The translations under genes and the position numbers were made by a program. 10,325 nucleotides of DNA from positions 1-10,325 of the forward strand of contig CAMPKU010000164.1 in the NCBI GenBank assembly GCA_946887385.1, in the 5' to 3' direction. Below the pieces are notes generated by a model, which was not told the origin of the DNA, did no database searches, and was given only the letters and a program-made list of their open reading frames with translations. This document shows, one piece after another, positions 1-7,322 of this stretch (within the stretch, counting starts at the first letter, position 1; every line of letters starts with the position of its first letter). This DNA comes from an uncultured Gammaproteobacteria bacterium (GTDB lineage Bacteria; Pseudomonadota; Gammaproteobacteria; Rariloculales; Rariloculaceae).

Positions 1-35
1 CCGCACGACCACCGGTTTGGTGGCGGATCGGGCGT

Positions 36-1355
36 TCACAGATCCACCGTGCCCGTGCTGACGCCGAACGTGTCGTGCGCCACGTCGAACTTGTGCGACA
101 GGGAGAGCAGCAGATTTGCCGTCGGTGTTTGCGCCGGCGTCTCGATGTGCCGGCCGCCCTGCACGCGGCCCGCACCGCCGCCGACCATCGCGAGCGGCAG
201 CGGTCCGCCGGTGTGCCCGTTGCCGTCGCTCATGCCGGCGCCGTAGACGAGCAGCGAATGATCGAGCAGCGAGCCGTCGCCATCGGGCGTCGAGCGCAAG
301 CGCTCGAGGAAACGCGCGAAGAGCTGCATGTGGAAGACATTCACCTTCGTGTGCGCGGCAATCGACTCGGCCCGGTTACCGTGATGCGAAACCGCATGGT
401 GCGGCTCGGTGACGCCCAAGTCCGGATAGGTGCGCTGGCTCACCTCGCGCGCCAGCATGAACGTGAAGACGCGCGTGAGGTCCGTCTGGTACGCGAGCGC
501 GAGCAGATCGAACAGCAGCGCGACATGCTCCTCGTACGACTCGGGCACGCCGACCGGCTCGGGCGGCACGTCCGGCTGCGTGTGCGCCTGTTCCTCGGCC
601 CGCTGAATTCGCCGCTCGATTTCGCGCACGTGCGCGAGATAGTCATCGAGCCGTGCGCGGTCGCTCGCACCGAGCCCGGCGTCGAGCGTGCCAAGATCCT
701 CCACCACGAAATCGAGAATGCTGAGGTCCGTACGCATGCGCTTCAGGCGCGCCTCCGGCGTGCTGCCGCCTCCGAACAGCCGCTCGAACACGACCCGCGG
801 ATTGATCTCCATCGGCAGCGGCGAAGTCGGCGACTGCCAGCTCAGCGTGTTCATGTAGGCGCAGCTATAGCCGGGATCGCAGGTGCCCTGCAGGCCCGTG
901 AAGTCCTCCGTGGCTACCTCCAGCGACGGCAGAATCGTGTCGCGGCCGATGTGCGCCGCCACCACCTGATCGATCGACGTGCCGGCGCGAAAGTCCGGGC
1001 CGTCGGTGCGCTTCGGCGGAATGCCCGTGAGCCAGCAAGCCGACGACACGGCGTGGTTGCTGTTGACCTCGGCGCGTACGAGGTTGCTCACGACCACGAG
1101 CGAGCTCTTGAACGGCTCGAGCGGCTACAAGATCGTCGGCAGCTCCAAGCCGGCGGCACCGCTCGACGGCGTCCACTGATCCATGATCACGCCGTTCGGC
1201 ACGTAGACGAATCCCAGGCGGCGGCGAGCCGCCGGCGTGACGGCCAACGCGGGCACCATCGCATCGAGCAGCGGCAGCGCGAGCGTTGCGCCGATACCGC
1301 GCAGAAAGGTGCGCCGCGGCAGCGCGCGCTTCGTCACGAACGTGGGTAGCTTCAC
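36..1355 (-). pseudogene. DUF1552 Tat-exported protein, interrupted by an in-frame amber codon
   Basis: This gene encodes a DUF1552 protein of unknown function, a family usually paired with DUF1592 proteins. The start is GTG at 1355, preceded by GGAGGAG at 5 nt, and the GTGA overlaps the stop of the upstream gene. Residues 14-38 form a Tat-like signal (RRTFLRG, then a hydrophobic stretch ending in ALA). The segments RRLGFVYVPNGVIMDQW and LELPTIL then match the family start. Codon 77 is TAG (plus-strand CTA at 1125-1127), followed in the same frame by PLEPFKSSLVVVSNL and about 350 further intact residues ending in a natural TGA. The family normally reads about LEPLxPF here, so GAG to TAG is the simplest explanation. 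Without the amber the product would be 439 aa, a normal length. A truncated product could start at GTG 1097, but it would lack the signal peptide and has no good ribosome site. Family assignment is firm; whether the gene is functional is open. Confidence 0.85.
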
Positions 1356-3817
1356 GGCGCCTCCTCCGCAATGCGCTGCGTGAACGGCGCGCTGCTCACG
1401 ACACCGGCGATCAGCGACTCGAACCGGTAGCCGTCGTCTTTCGCCGCGCGCACGATCGCGCGCACGGCGGGCATGTCGTGCGGCTCGAGACCGCGGCCGA
1501 GCGCGTACGTGAGCAGTTTCTCGGTAGCCGTGTGCACCAGCACCTCCGGCCGCTGCAGAAGCGCTGCGCGCAATCCCGCCACGCCGTCGAGCGTGGTGCC
1601 GTCGGCGAGCTGCCCCGACGCGTCCACGAGCTTCCCTTGATCGTGCGTGCGCCAGCTGCCGACAGCGTCGAAGTTCTCCAGCGCGAGGCCAAGCGGATCC
1701 ATGACGTTGTGGCAGCTCGCGCAGACCGGGTTGGCGCGGTGCTGCGCCATGCGCTCGCGCATCGTGGCGGGCGCCGCGCCGTCGGTCTCCGGCAGCGACG
1801 GCACTTCGGGCGGCGGCGGCGGGGGCGGCGAGCCTACCAGGTTGTCGAGAATCCACTTCCCGCGCACCACGGGCGAGGTGCGATCGGCGTGCGACGTAAC
1901 CAACAAGATGCCGCCTTTGCCGAGCAGCCCGCGACGCGTGTCGTCGAGGCCCGAGACACGCCGAAAGTGGCTGCCGTAGACGTGCGGAATCCCGTAATGG
2001 TGCGCCAGGCGCTCGTTCACGAACGTGTGGTCGGCCGTGAGCAGATCGAGAACACTGCCGCCGCCCAAAATGATGCTGCTCAAGAACAGCTCGAGCTCGC
2101 GCTCGAACGCCTGCCGCAGCGTGTGATCGAAGTTCGGAAAATCGTTCTTGTCCGGCGTTGCGCTGCGCACGTTGCGCACGTGCAGCCACTGTCCTGCGAA
2201 ATTGTCGACGAGCGCTTGCGACTTCGGATCGGCGAGCATGCGCTCCACTTGCCGTGCCAGCATTCGGGGCTCGCGCAGCCGGCCTCGCTCGGCTACGTCG
2301 AGCAGCTCGTCGTCGGGGATGCTGCTCCACAGAAAGAACGACAACCGCGATGCGAGCTCGAGATCGCCGAGCGCGTAGATTTCGCCGGGCGCGGCGCCGG
2401 CCGGATCGCGCTCTGCGCGGAACACGAACTTCGGGCTCGCCAGCATTGCACGCAGCGCGAGCTCGATGCCCGCCTCGAAACCGTCGCGGCTGCCCTCGTC
2501 GGCAACTGCTCCCTGCGTTGCTCTACCTCGGGCATCCATGCCCTCGTGGTAGAAGCGCAGCAGGCCCGCAAGATCCGCCTCCGTCACCGGCCGCCGATAC
2601 GCCCGGCGCGCGAGCGTCGAGAGAATCGTCGCGGCACAGGGCCGCGCGTCGTCGGCACCGGCGGGCCGGCAGATGAACACGCGTTCTCGGCTCGCCGTGT
2701 CGCCGGGCCCGGTGGCGTTGAACGGGCCGCTGATCGTCATGTGCTCGACATGCGGCACGCCGAGATGATCCGTGGCCACGATCGTGCTGCGCAGAAAGGG
2801 CTGCAAGCGAATGGGGCCGAGCGAGGACGAAGGCTGCAAGAACGCGGCCGTCACGGGATGCTGTCCCGCACGCACCGACACGCGCGCCTGCAAGCGCGCA
2901 TCGAGCGAATTGACGATGTCGGTGGCATTGATCGACGACGCGATGTAATCCTCCGCGCCGCCCACGGGCGCGAGCAGCACGCGCCGGCCGTCCACGGCGA
3001 TCTCGAGCGCGCTTTCGTGCTCCAAGCCGCGGATGGAGCCGAGATTCGTCTCGAGCAGCTTCACCTTGATCAGATACTCGCCGTCGAGCGGAAATAAATG
3101 CCGCGCAACCACGCCGCCACGCGTGCCGAGCGGCAGGCCCTCGAGGTGCTCGGTCTGCGACGTGTCGCCGCGGACGCGGTACGTCTCGGAGCTGGCCGAA
3201 ATCGTGGGGCTTCCCACGGCAAGCGCGCTGATCTTCGCCGCCGCTGCCAGATAGCGCTCGAGCAACGCCGGCGACAGGCTCAAGCTGTCGGCGATGTTGT
3301 CGAAGCCGTCGGCCGAATCGTCGGGCGGCAGCAGCGTCGCCGCGTCCACCTCGAGCGCCAGCAGATCCCGGATGGCGTTGGCGTACTCGGCGCGATTCAA
3401 TCGATGGATCGCGGGGCGCCCGGGGTTCGGGTGTTCCAGAGCGGCACGATCGAGGCGCGACTCCAGCCAGCCGGTAAGGGCCGCGTACGTGGCTTGATCC
3501 GGCCGCTCCATTCCGGCAGGCGGCATCTCGCCCGCCTTGAGCTTGCGGATCACCCTCTCCCACAGCGCGGGATCGCTCGCGACGTCGTTCAAGTCCGCGC
3601 CGTCGAGAACGACGCCGGTGGCCGTGGCCGGCGTGGCGACATAACGGTTGTGGCAGACGACGCAGTAGCGATCGACGGCCGCGCGCAGCTCGACGGCCTG
3701 CTCGGGGGAGAAGTGCGGCTCCGGCGCGACTTCGTCGGCGCGCGCGCTGCCGTGCGGAAGGTGCCATGCAAGCACGACCGCCACGACGACCGCCGCCGGG
3801 AATCTCCGTGGCTTCAT
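1352..3817 (-). CDS. DUF1592/DUF1588/DUF1587 exported protein with two CxxCH motifs (PSD1-type cytochrome domain)
   Basis: This is an 821-aa protein with a Sec-type signal peptide (residues 1-27, cleavage near SARA). It has a c-type cytochrome-like segment with CVVCH at 52-56 and GEMPP at 96-100, whose Met is a plausible axial heme ligand. The order of family domains is DUF1587 (about 138-197), DUF1595 (about 395-458), DUF1592 (about 484-612), DUF1588 (about 624-722) and DUF1585 (about 735-810). A second CASCH lies at 699-703, followed by NVMDPLGLALENFD, the signature of DUF1588. A run of seven prolines at 664-670 is usual for this family. It probably acts in the periplasm, and the biochemical role of the family is not established. 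The TGA stop overlaps the GTG start of the DUF1552 gene, so the two are almost certainly translationally coupled. GGAG lies just before the ATG at 3817. Domain borders are by eye. Confidence 0.92.
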   Translation of the reverse strand: MKPRRFPAAVVVAVVLAWHLPHGSARADEVAPEPHFSPEQAVELRAAVDRYCVVCHNRYVATPATATGVVLDGADLNDVASDPALWERVIRKLKAGEMPPAGMERPDQATYAALTGWLESRLDRAALEHPNPGRPAIHRLNRAEYANAIRDLLALEVDAATLLPPDDSADGFDNIADSLSLSPALLERYLAAAAKISALAVGSPTISASSETYRVRGDTSQTEHLEGLPLGTRGGVVARHLFPLDGEYLIKVKLLETNLGSIRGLEHESALEIAVDGRRVLLAPVGGAEDYIASSINATDIVNSLDARLQARVSVRAGQHPVTAAFLQPSSSLGPIRLQPFLRSTIVATDHLGVPHVEHMTISGPFNATGPGDTASRERVFICRPAGADDARPCAATILSTLARRAYRRPVTEADLAGLLRFYHEGMDARGRATQGAVADEGSRDGFEAGIELALRAMLASPKFVFRAERDPAGAAPGEIYALGDLELASRLSFFLWSSIPDDELLDVAERGRLREPRMLARQVERMLADPKSQALVDNFAGQWLHVRNVRSATPDKNDFPNFDHTLRQAFERELELFLSSIILGGGSVLDLLTADHTFVNERLAHHYGIPHVYGSHFRRVSGLDDTRRGLLGKGGILLVTSHADRTSPVVRGKWILDNLVGSPPPPPPPEVPSLPETDGAAPATMRERMAQHRANPVCASCHNVMDPLGLALENFDAVGSWRTHDQGKLVDASGQLADGTTLDGVAGLRAALLQRPEVLVHTATEKLLTYALGRGLEPHDMPAVRAIVRAAKDDGYRFESLIAGVVSSAPFTQRIAEEAP
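1361..1367 (-). promoter_or_regulatory. Shine-Dalgarno for the GTG start of the DUF1552 gene
   Basis: The minus strand reads GGAGGAG 5 nt before the GTG at 1355. It lies within the last codons of the DUF1592 gene. It decides the start of the DUF1552 gene and places the Tat motif 14 residues in. Confidence 0.7.
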
Positions 3818-3862
3818 CCGCGCTCCGCGAACCCGAAGGGCTATTGGTACTTCGAGCTCGTG

Positions 3863-3868
3863 AGTATA
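3863..3868 (-). promoter_or_regulatory. Possible -10 element ahead of the DUF1592-DUF1552 pair
   Basis: The 115-nt gap between the small exported protein gene and the DUF1592 gene contains TATACT on the minus strand, a 5/6 match to the sigma70 -10 box, about 45 nt before the ATG. I see no convincing -35 at 16-18 nt, so this is a weak call. No convincing terminator was found in the same gap. Confidence 0.25.
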
Positions 3869-3932
3869 GCGCCCGTGCTCGCCGGCATCGGAGCGGGACC
3901 GTGCCTACGCGATCCCCGGATTGGGGCGACCG

Positions 3933-4397
3933 CTAGTAGCGGAACGCGTCAAGCCTGCTGGGTGACTCTGTGACCTGAGTGTTGGGCCAGATTCCGCCGC
4001 CTGAATTGCGCGAAACGCGCCGCACATTCTCGCGGCTCGGATCGCCAGGTTCGAAAAGTATGGCGTAGGCCCGACCCCAATAGCGGTCTGCCGTCTCGCC
4101 GGTGGGATCCGTGAATGCGATGACATCCTTGTAGCGCAGGCCATCGACCTGCCGCAAATAGTCGGCGAGGGTGTATTCGCGCTGCTCGGCTTCGGCCGCC
4201 TGCATGCCTTCGGCCCAGATGTCTTGCAGCGACCATGCGAGCACGTTTTTGCGCACCCCCGGAAGCTTCTCCTGGAGCGCAGCTACCGACCGATCAAAAC
4301 TGGCCTCATTGCTGGCGCCGATGCGCATCGAGCGCCATCCGGCGCTGGCGGTGCCCGCAAGCGCGACAGCGAACACGGCGACGGTGAGCTTCAGCAT
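3933..4397 (-). CDS. Small exported protein, paralog 1 (DUF6694-like), unknown function
   Basis: This 154-aa protein starts at ATG 4397 with GGAGGG 6 nt upstream. A signal peptide (MLKLTVAVFAVALAGTASA) without a lipobox cysteine precedes a conserved core. The core includes GWRSMRI, EASF..SV.ALQEKLP, SL.DIWA, DYLRQ.DGL and FTDP.G.TA.RY. The pattern of a short 'S.EASF..S...L...LP' helix followed by a DGL segment resembles the DUF6694 family of small envelope proteins, but I could not confirm this by search. It is about 64 % identical to the product of the gene immediately upstream over the first 119 positions (hand alignment). The C-terminal tail of roughly 35 residues is Ser/Arg/Gly rich and has diverged. 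It lies 27 nt downstream of its paralog, so the two are probably one transcript. The product is likely periplasmic. Confidence 0.8.
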   Translation of the reverse strand: MLKLTVAVFAVALAGTASAGWRSMRIGASNEASFDRSVAALQEKLPGVRKNVLAWSLQDIWAEGMQAAEAEQREYTLADYLRQVDGLRYKDVIAFTDPTGETADRYWGRAYAILFEPGDPSRENVRRVSRNSGGGIWPNTQVTESPSRLDAFRY

Positions 4398-4424
4398 GCG
4401 ACGCCCTCCGAATATGAACGACGA

Positions 4425-4916
4425 CTAGAAGTGGGTACCGCCGATGCGGCCGTTCGCCCGATAACTTTGGCCGGCGTCTAGCGTCTTCGATCCGCTGTAG
4501 GCGGTCGACGAGTTCGTCGGACCACGTGAGATAGCACCACGGTTTTGAGGCGCCGCATTGCCCCTTCTGTACAGGTTGACGTAGGCCTGGTCGAAATAGC
4601 GCCGTGCCGTGTCGCCGCTCGGATCCGTGAACTCGACGACCTCCTTGTACTTCAAGCCGTCGAGTTGGCGCAGGTAGTCGTTGATCGTGAATTCACCTTC
4701 GCCGGCCGCGGCGGCTTGCGTGCCTTGCGCCCAGATGTCTTTCAGCGACCGCTCGAGCACCAGGCGGCGCGCCCGCGGCAGCTTCTCTTGCAGCGCCGTG
4801 ACCGATTCATTGAAGCTGGCCTCGCTACTCGCGTCGATGCGCATCGAACGCCACCCGGCCGCGCTTGCGGAGCCGGCGAGAACGAAAGCCAACACACTCA
4901 CCGTGAGCTTCAGCAT
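4425..4916 (-). CDS. Small exported protein, paralog 2 (DUF6694-like), unknown function
   Basis: This 163-aa protein has the start chosen at ATG 4916, because AGGAGG sits 7 nt upstream and the signal peptide (MLKLTVSVLAFVLAGSASA) begins there. The reading frame stays open upstream to 5030, but that extension is not protein-like. The mature part opens with GWRSMRI and carries EASF.ESV.ALQEKLP, SLKDIWA, DYLRQLDGLKY and FTDPSGDTARRY, shared with the downstream paralog. The last 45 residues are Asn/Ser/Gly rich, low in hydrophobics and unlike the paralog, suggesting a disordered tail. No catalytic motif is visible. The gene is 161 nt downstream of the amidohydrolase gene and could have its own promoter there. 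The function is unknown, and the DUF6694 resemblance rests on motif pattern alone. Confidence 0.8.
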   Translation of the reverse strand: MLKLTVSVLAFVLAGSASAAGWRSMRIDASSEASFNESVTALQEKLPRARRLVLERSLKDIWAQGTQAAAAGEGEFTINDYLRQLDGLKYKEVVEFTDPSGDTARRYFDQAYVNLYRRGNAAPQNRGAISRGPTNSSTAYSGSKTLDAGQSYRANGRIGGTHF

Positions 4917-4923
4917 CTGAAGT

Positions 4924-4929
4924 CCTCCT
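4924..4929 (-). promoter_or_regulatory. Shine-Dalgarno deciding the start of paralog 2
   Basis: AGGAGG on the minus strand lies 7 nt before ATG 4916. It supports this start over the in-frame ATG at 5030, which has no comparable site. Confidence 0.75.
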
Positions 4930-4945
4930 GTTTTCGGTGATGAAT

Positions 4946-4958
4946 GATCTTCAAGATC
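4946..4958. repeat. Perfect inverted repeat GATCTTcAAGATC, possible operator
   Basis: Six-base arms flank a single central base, 30 nt ahead of the start codon of the tandem paralogs and just upstream of their ribosome site. A weak -10-like TATGCT (minus strand, 4962-4967) lies directly next to it, so a repressor bound here would block the start of transcription. No -35 is evident. A chance occurrence is possible. Confidence 0.35.
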
Positions 4959-5077
4959 TACAGCATACCGCCGGAGCACGGCCGATGCAGCCTTCCTACG
5001 CCAACGGCCGAATACCGGGCCGAACGGCAAACGTCCGCGCCGGCCTTGTGAGCACCCGACCGCGGATCACGACGCGT

Positions 5078-6259
5078 TCAGCGCTTGTCGACGACGATCT
5101 CGCCTTCTTTGATCGTCACCTTGGTCTTCAGCCAGTTCCAGTAGCCCTCGAGCGGGTCGCCGTCGAGCAGGAGGATGTCGGCGAGCTTGCCGGGCTCGAG
5201 CGTACCGAGCTGGTCTTCCATGCCGAGATAGGCAGCCGTGTTCGGGCCCATGATCTTGACCATGTCTTGCATCGAGAACACCACGTTCATCGACTTCAGC
5301 TCGTGCTCGAGGCCCGCGAGCGCATCGTACGTGGTGTCCGTGCAGTAGCCGATGATGCCGCCCGCATCGAAGATCGTGCGTGCGTTCACCATCGCGTAGC
5401 CGGCCTCCACGCCGCCGCCGACGCCGTCGACGATCGACTCGGGCCACGGCTTGCCGTCGCGGAAGCGCGGCTCGTTGTCGTCGGCGAACACGCCGAACAC
5501 GGGGGCGCCGAAGCCGATCGTCATCAGAATTTTCGTGCCGGCCGCGGCGAGCTTCTCGGCGTCGGCCTTGCTCACCCAATCCTTGTTCGGCAGGTGCACG
5601 AGCAGCGGGATGCCCATCTCGACCGCGGCGTTCATCGCGGGCGAGCTCACGGCATGCACCTGCACGTTCACGCCCACCTTCTTGCCTTCGTCGAGCACCG
5701 CGCGCAGCACCTCGAGCTCCTGCGGCGTGGGACCGGGCACGGGCGTGAGCGAGATCTCGCCCGTGTAGTCGATACCGTTCGCCTTCATCTCCCGAACCGC
5801 CGCGCGCGCCGACTCCGGCGTGTGCTGTGCGAGGCGGATGCGCTCCGACGGAATGATGCGCGGCCCGTTGATCTGTCCCGACTCGATGTGCTCGCGGAGC
5901 GTGAGGTTGCCGTCGCCGGGGCCGCCGCCGGAAAGGATGGTGGTGTAGCCGGCCTCGAGCTGGCGCTGCATTTGCGCCTTCTCCTCGGGCCCGGTGTTGA
6001 TATGCCGGTGCGCATCGATGAAGCCCGCCATGGCGCTCATGCCTTGCGCATCGATGACTTGGCCCACGGTGCGCGCCGGCGCGCCGGACGCCACGGACTC
6101 GATCCTGCCGCCGCGCACGACGATCGAGCCGCGCTCGATGACCTGGCCGTTGCCGACGACGATGTGGGCATTCGTGATCGTGAGGTCTTGGGCCGCGAGC
6201 GGAGCGGCGGCGCCGAGCGCCAGGCCGGCTGCGAGCACGGCCGAAGTGAGCGTTTTCAT
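5078..6259 (-). CDS. Exported metal-dependent amidohydrolase (imidazolonepropionase-like family)
   Basis: This 393-aa protein starts at ATG 6259 with AAGGGGG 7 nt upstream. A Sec signal peptide (residues 1-23, cleaved near PLAA/Q) is followed by the small beta-domain strands (LTITNAHIVVGNGQVIERG, IVVRGGRIESV) and the metal-dependent hydrolase barrel. FIDAHRH gives the HxH metal ligands H84 and H86. Further ligands are likely H202 (VHAVS), H222 (VHLP) and D308 in GYCTDT. The C-terminal LEPGKLADILLLDGDPL is a typical amidohydrolase closing motif. No carboxylated lysine is evident where the barrel strand usually has one; E168 in YTGEIS is the nearest acidic candidate. The substrate cannot be read from sequence; family members act on cyclic amides, dipeptides or related C-N bonds. 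It is divergent from the LpxH-like gene. Confidence 0.9.
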   Translation of the reverse strand: MKTLTSAVLAAGLALGAAAPLAAQDLTITNAHIVVGNGQVIERGSIVVRGGRIESVASGAPARTVGQVIDAQGMSAMAGFIDAHRHINTGPEEKAQMQRQLEAGYTTILSGGGPGDGNLTLREHIESGQINGPRIIPSERIRLAQHTPESARAAVREMKANGIDYTGEISLTPVPGPTPQELEVLRAVLDEGKKVGVNVQVHAVSSPAMNAAVEMGIPLLVHLPNKDWVSKADAEKLAAAGTKILMTIGFGAPVFGVFADDNEPRFRDGKPWPESIVDGVGGGVEAGYAMVNARTIFDAGGIIGYCTDTTYDALAGLEHELKSMNVVFSMQDMVKIMGPNTAAYLGMEDQLGTLEPGKLADILLLDGDPLEGYWNWLKTKVTIKEGEIVVDKR

Positions 6260-6360
6260 GTCGTATCCCCCTTGGATGGCCTCATCTTAATACGCCTGGG
6301 TCGCAACCCGGCGACAGTCGCAACCGAAGCCGGGACCGATTAGGCTGCGCGCCTTAACTC

Positions 6361-6416
6361 CGGGGCAGCGACCGATCTCACATAAAATCGGCGCCCCGAC
6401 GGCCAGGCCGCTTTTT
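6361..6416 (+). promoter_or_regulatory. Dyads with a T-run in the leader of the phosphatase gene
   Basis: The 226-nt divergent spacer (6260-6485) contains an interrupted stem. CGGGGC (6361-6366) pairs with GCCCCG (6393-6398), and inside it CCGAT (6372-6376) pairs with ATCGG (6387-6391). A 4-bp stem, CGGC-CAG-GCCG (6400-6410), follows and leads straight into CTTTTTCT. In the plus direction this resembles a weak intrinsic terminator or attenuator, but there is no plus-strand gene upstream to terminate. TAAAAT at 6383-6388, in the loop, could instead be a -10 box, though no -35 fits. I see nothing else in the spacer. Confidence 0.25.
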
Positions 6417-6470
6417 CTGCGATCCACGTCGACGCCCCGGCGCCGAAGACCGTAGACTCTGCGGCCTCTC

Positions 6471-6479
6471 AAGGAGGAG
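6471..6479 (+). promoter_or_regulatory. Strong Shine-Dalgarno deciding a TTG start
   Basis: AAGGAGGAG lies about 7 nt before TTG 6486. No ATG or GTG nearby would keep the full N-terminal beta strand ahead of the DVH metal motif, so the TTG start is well supported. Confidence 0.8.
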
Positions 6480-6485
6480 AACTCG

Positions 6486-7322
6486 TTGCTTTCCAGCCCG
6501 CGCCATCAGGCGCTTCGCACCGTCTGGTTATCCGACGTCCATCTTGGCTCGCGCGAGTGCCGCGTGAACCTGCTGCTCGACTTCTTGCGCCACACCCGCT
6601 GTGACGTGCTCTATCTCGTCGGCGACATCGTCGATATCGAGAGCCTACGTAAGAACTTTTACTGGCCAGTGAGTCACACGGAAGTCTTGCGGTTGCTGTT
6701 GAAGAAGAGCCAGGAGGGCACGCGCATCGTCTACGTGCCGGGCAACCACGATCACGACCTGCACGCGCTGGCCGGCGTGAAATTCGGCAACATCGAGTTC
6801 GCGAGCCACGCGATCCACACGACGCGCCAAGGCCGGCGCCTGCTCGTCACGCACGGCGACCAGTTCGACGCAGTCGTGCGCCGTCCGTCGCTCGGAGTTT
6901 GGCTCGGCGGTTTCGCTTGCCGGCGTCTGCTCACGCTAAACCGGCTCGTGCATTGGCTCCACGACGTCTTCGACCGGCCGTACTGGTCGCTTGCGCAGCA
7001 CTTGAAAGCGCGCTTCCCCGGCGCACAAAGCTACGTCGATCGCTATCGCAACGCCACGCTCGCCGCCGCCCGCGAGATGGGCGTCGACGGTGTCGTGTGC
7101 GGTCACATTCATCGCGCCGCGCATATCGAGATCGACGGCCTTCTCTACTGCAACGACGGCGACTGGGTAGAGAGCTGCACGGCGCTCGTCGAGGACCGGC
7201 ACGGCGAGCTGTCCTTGCTCGAGTGGCGGCCGACGGCCGCGACGATTGCCGCGGCCGCCGTGTCCATTTCGGTTTGGGCGCAAACCATTACGAGCGTGGA
7301 CTCCGAGCAGGAAGCCGCCTAG
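6486..7322 (+). CDS. LpxH-like calcineurin-type metallophosphatase (UDP-2,3-diacylglucosamine diphosphatase family)
   Basis: This 278-aa protein has all metallophosphatase motifs in order. They are D17-x-H19 (LSDVHLGS), GDIVD at 46-50, GNHDHD at 86-91, THGDQFD at 122-128 and GHIHR at 206-210. CNDGDWVESCTALVE at 222-236 follows, a signature of the COG2908 group that contains LpxH and LpxH2-like enzymes. LpxH removes UMP from UDP-2,3-diacylglucosamine to give lipid X in lipid A synthesis, on the cytoplasmic face of the inner membrane. This longer subgroup (FYWPVSH, FDRPYWSL segments) is a widespread paralog whose substrate is less certain, so I withhold the symbol. The last 25 residues are an Ala/Val-rich tail beyond the family core. 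It is the only plus-strand gene, and its TAG stop overlaps the stop of the convergent antiporter gene. Confidence 0.9.
   Translation: MLSSPRHQALRTVWLSDVHLGSRECRVNLLLDFLRHTRCDVLYLVGDIVDIESLRKNFYWPVSHTEVLRLLLKKSQEGTRIVYVPGNHDHDLHALAGVKFGNIEFASHAIHTTRQGRRLLVTHGDQFDAVVRRPSLGVWLGGFACRRLLTLNRLVHWLHDVFDRPYWSLAQHLKARFPGAQSYVDRYRNATLAAAREMGVDGVVCGHIHRAAHIEIDGLLYCNDGDWVESCTALVEDRHGELSLLEWRPTAATIAAAAVSISVWAQTITSVDSEQEAA

Noticed and set aside
9..23. CCACC-GGTTT-GGTGG hairpin just past the DUF1552 gene, as a terminator
   Set aside because: Only five base pairs and no T-run on the transcribed side.
75..1349. Long plus-strand open frame of 424 codons opposite the DUF1552 gene
   Set aside because: Arg/Ala-rich, without any family motif. 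It is the antisense shadow of a GC-rich gene whose own translation matches DUF1552.
1805..1835. GGC-rich simple repeat
   Set aside because: It encodes the run of prolines that is usual in the DUF1588 part of this family.
1286..3097. Plus-strand open frame of 603 codons opposite the DUF1592 gene
   Set aside because: Composition is Arg, Val and Gln rich with no recognisable domain. The minus strand has five ordered family domains.
3914..3926. CCCC-GGATT-GGGG hairpin after the small exported protein gene, as a terminator
   Set aside because: Four base pairs and no T-run.
4937..6343. Plus-strand open frame of 468 codons opposite the amidohydrolase
   Set aside because: His/Arg-rich shadow translation. 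The minus-strand product has a signal peptide and metal ligands.
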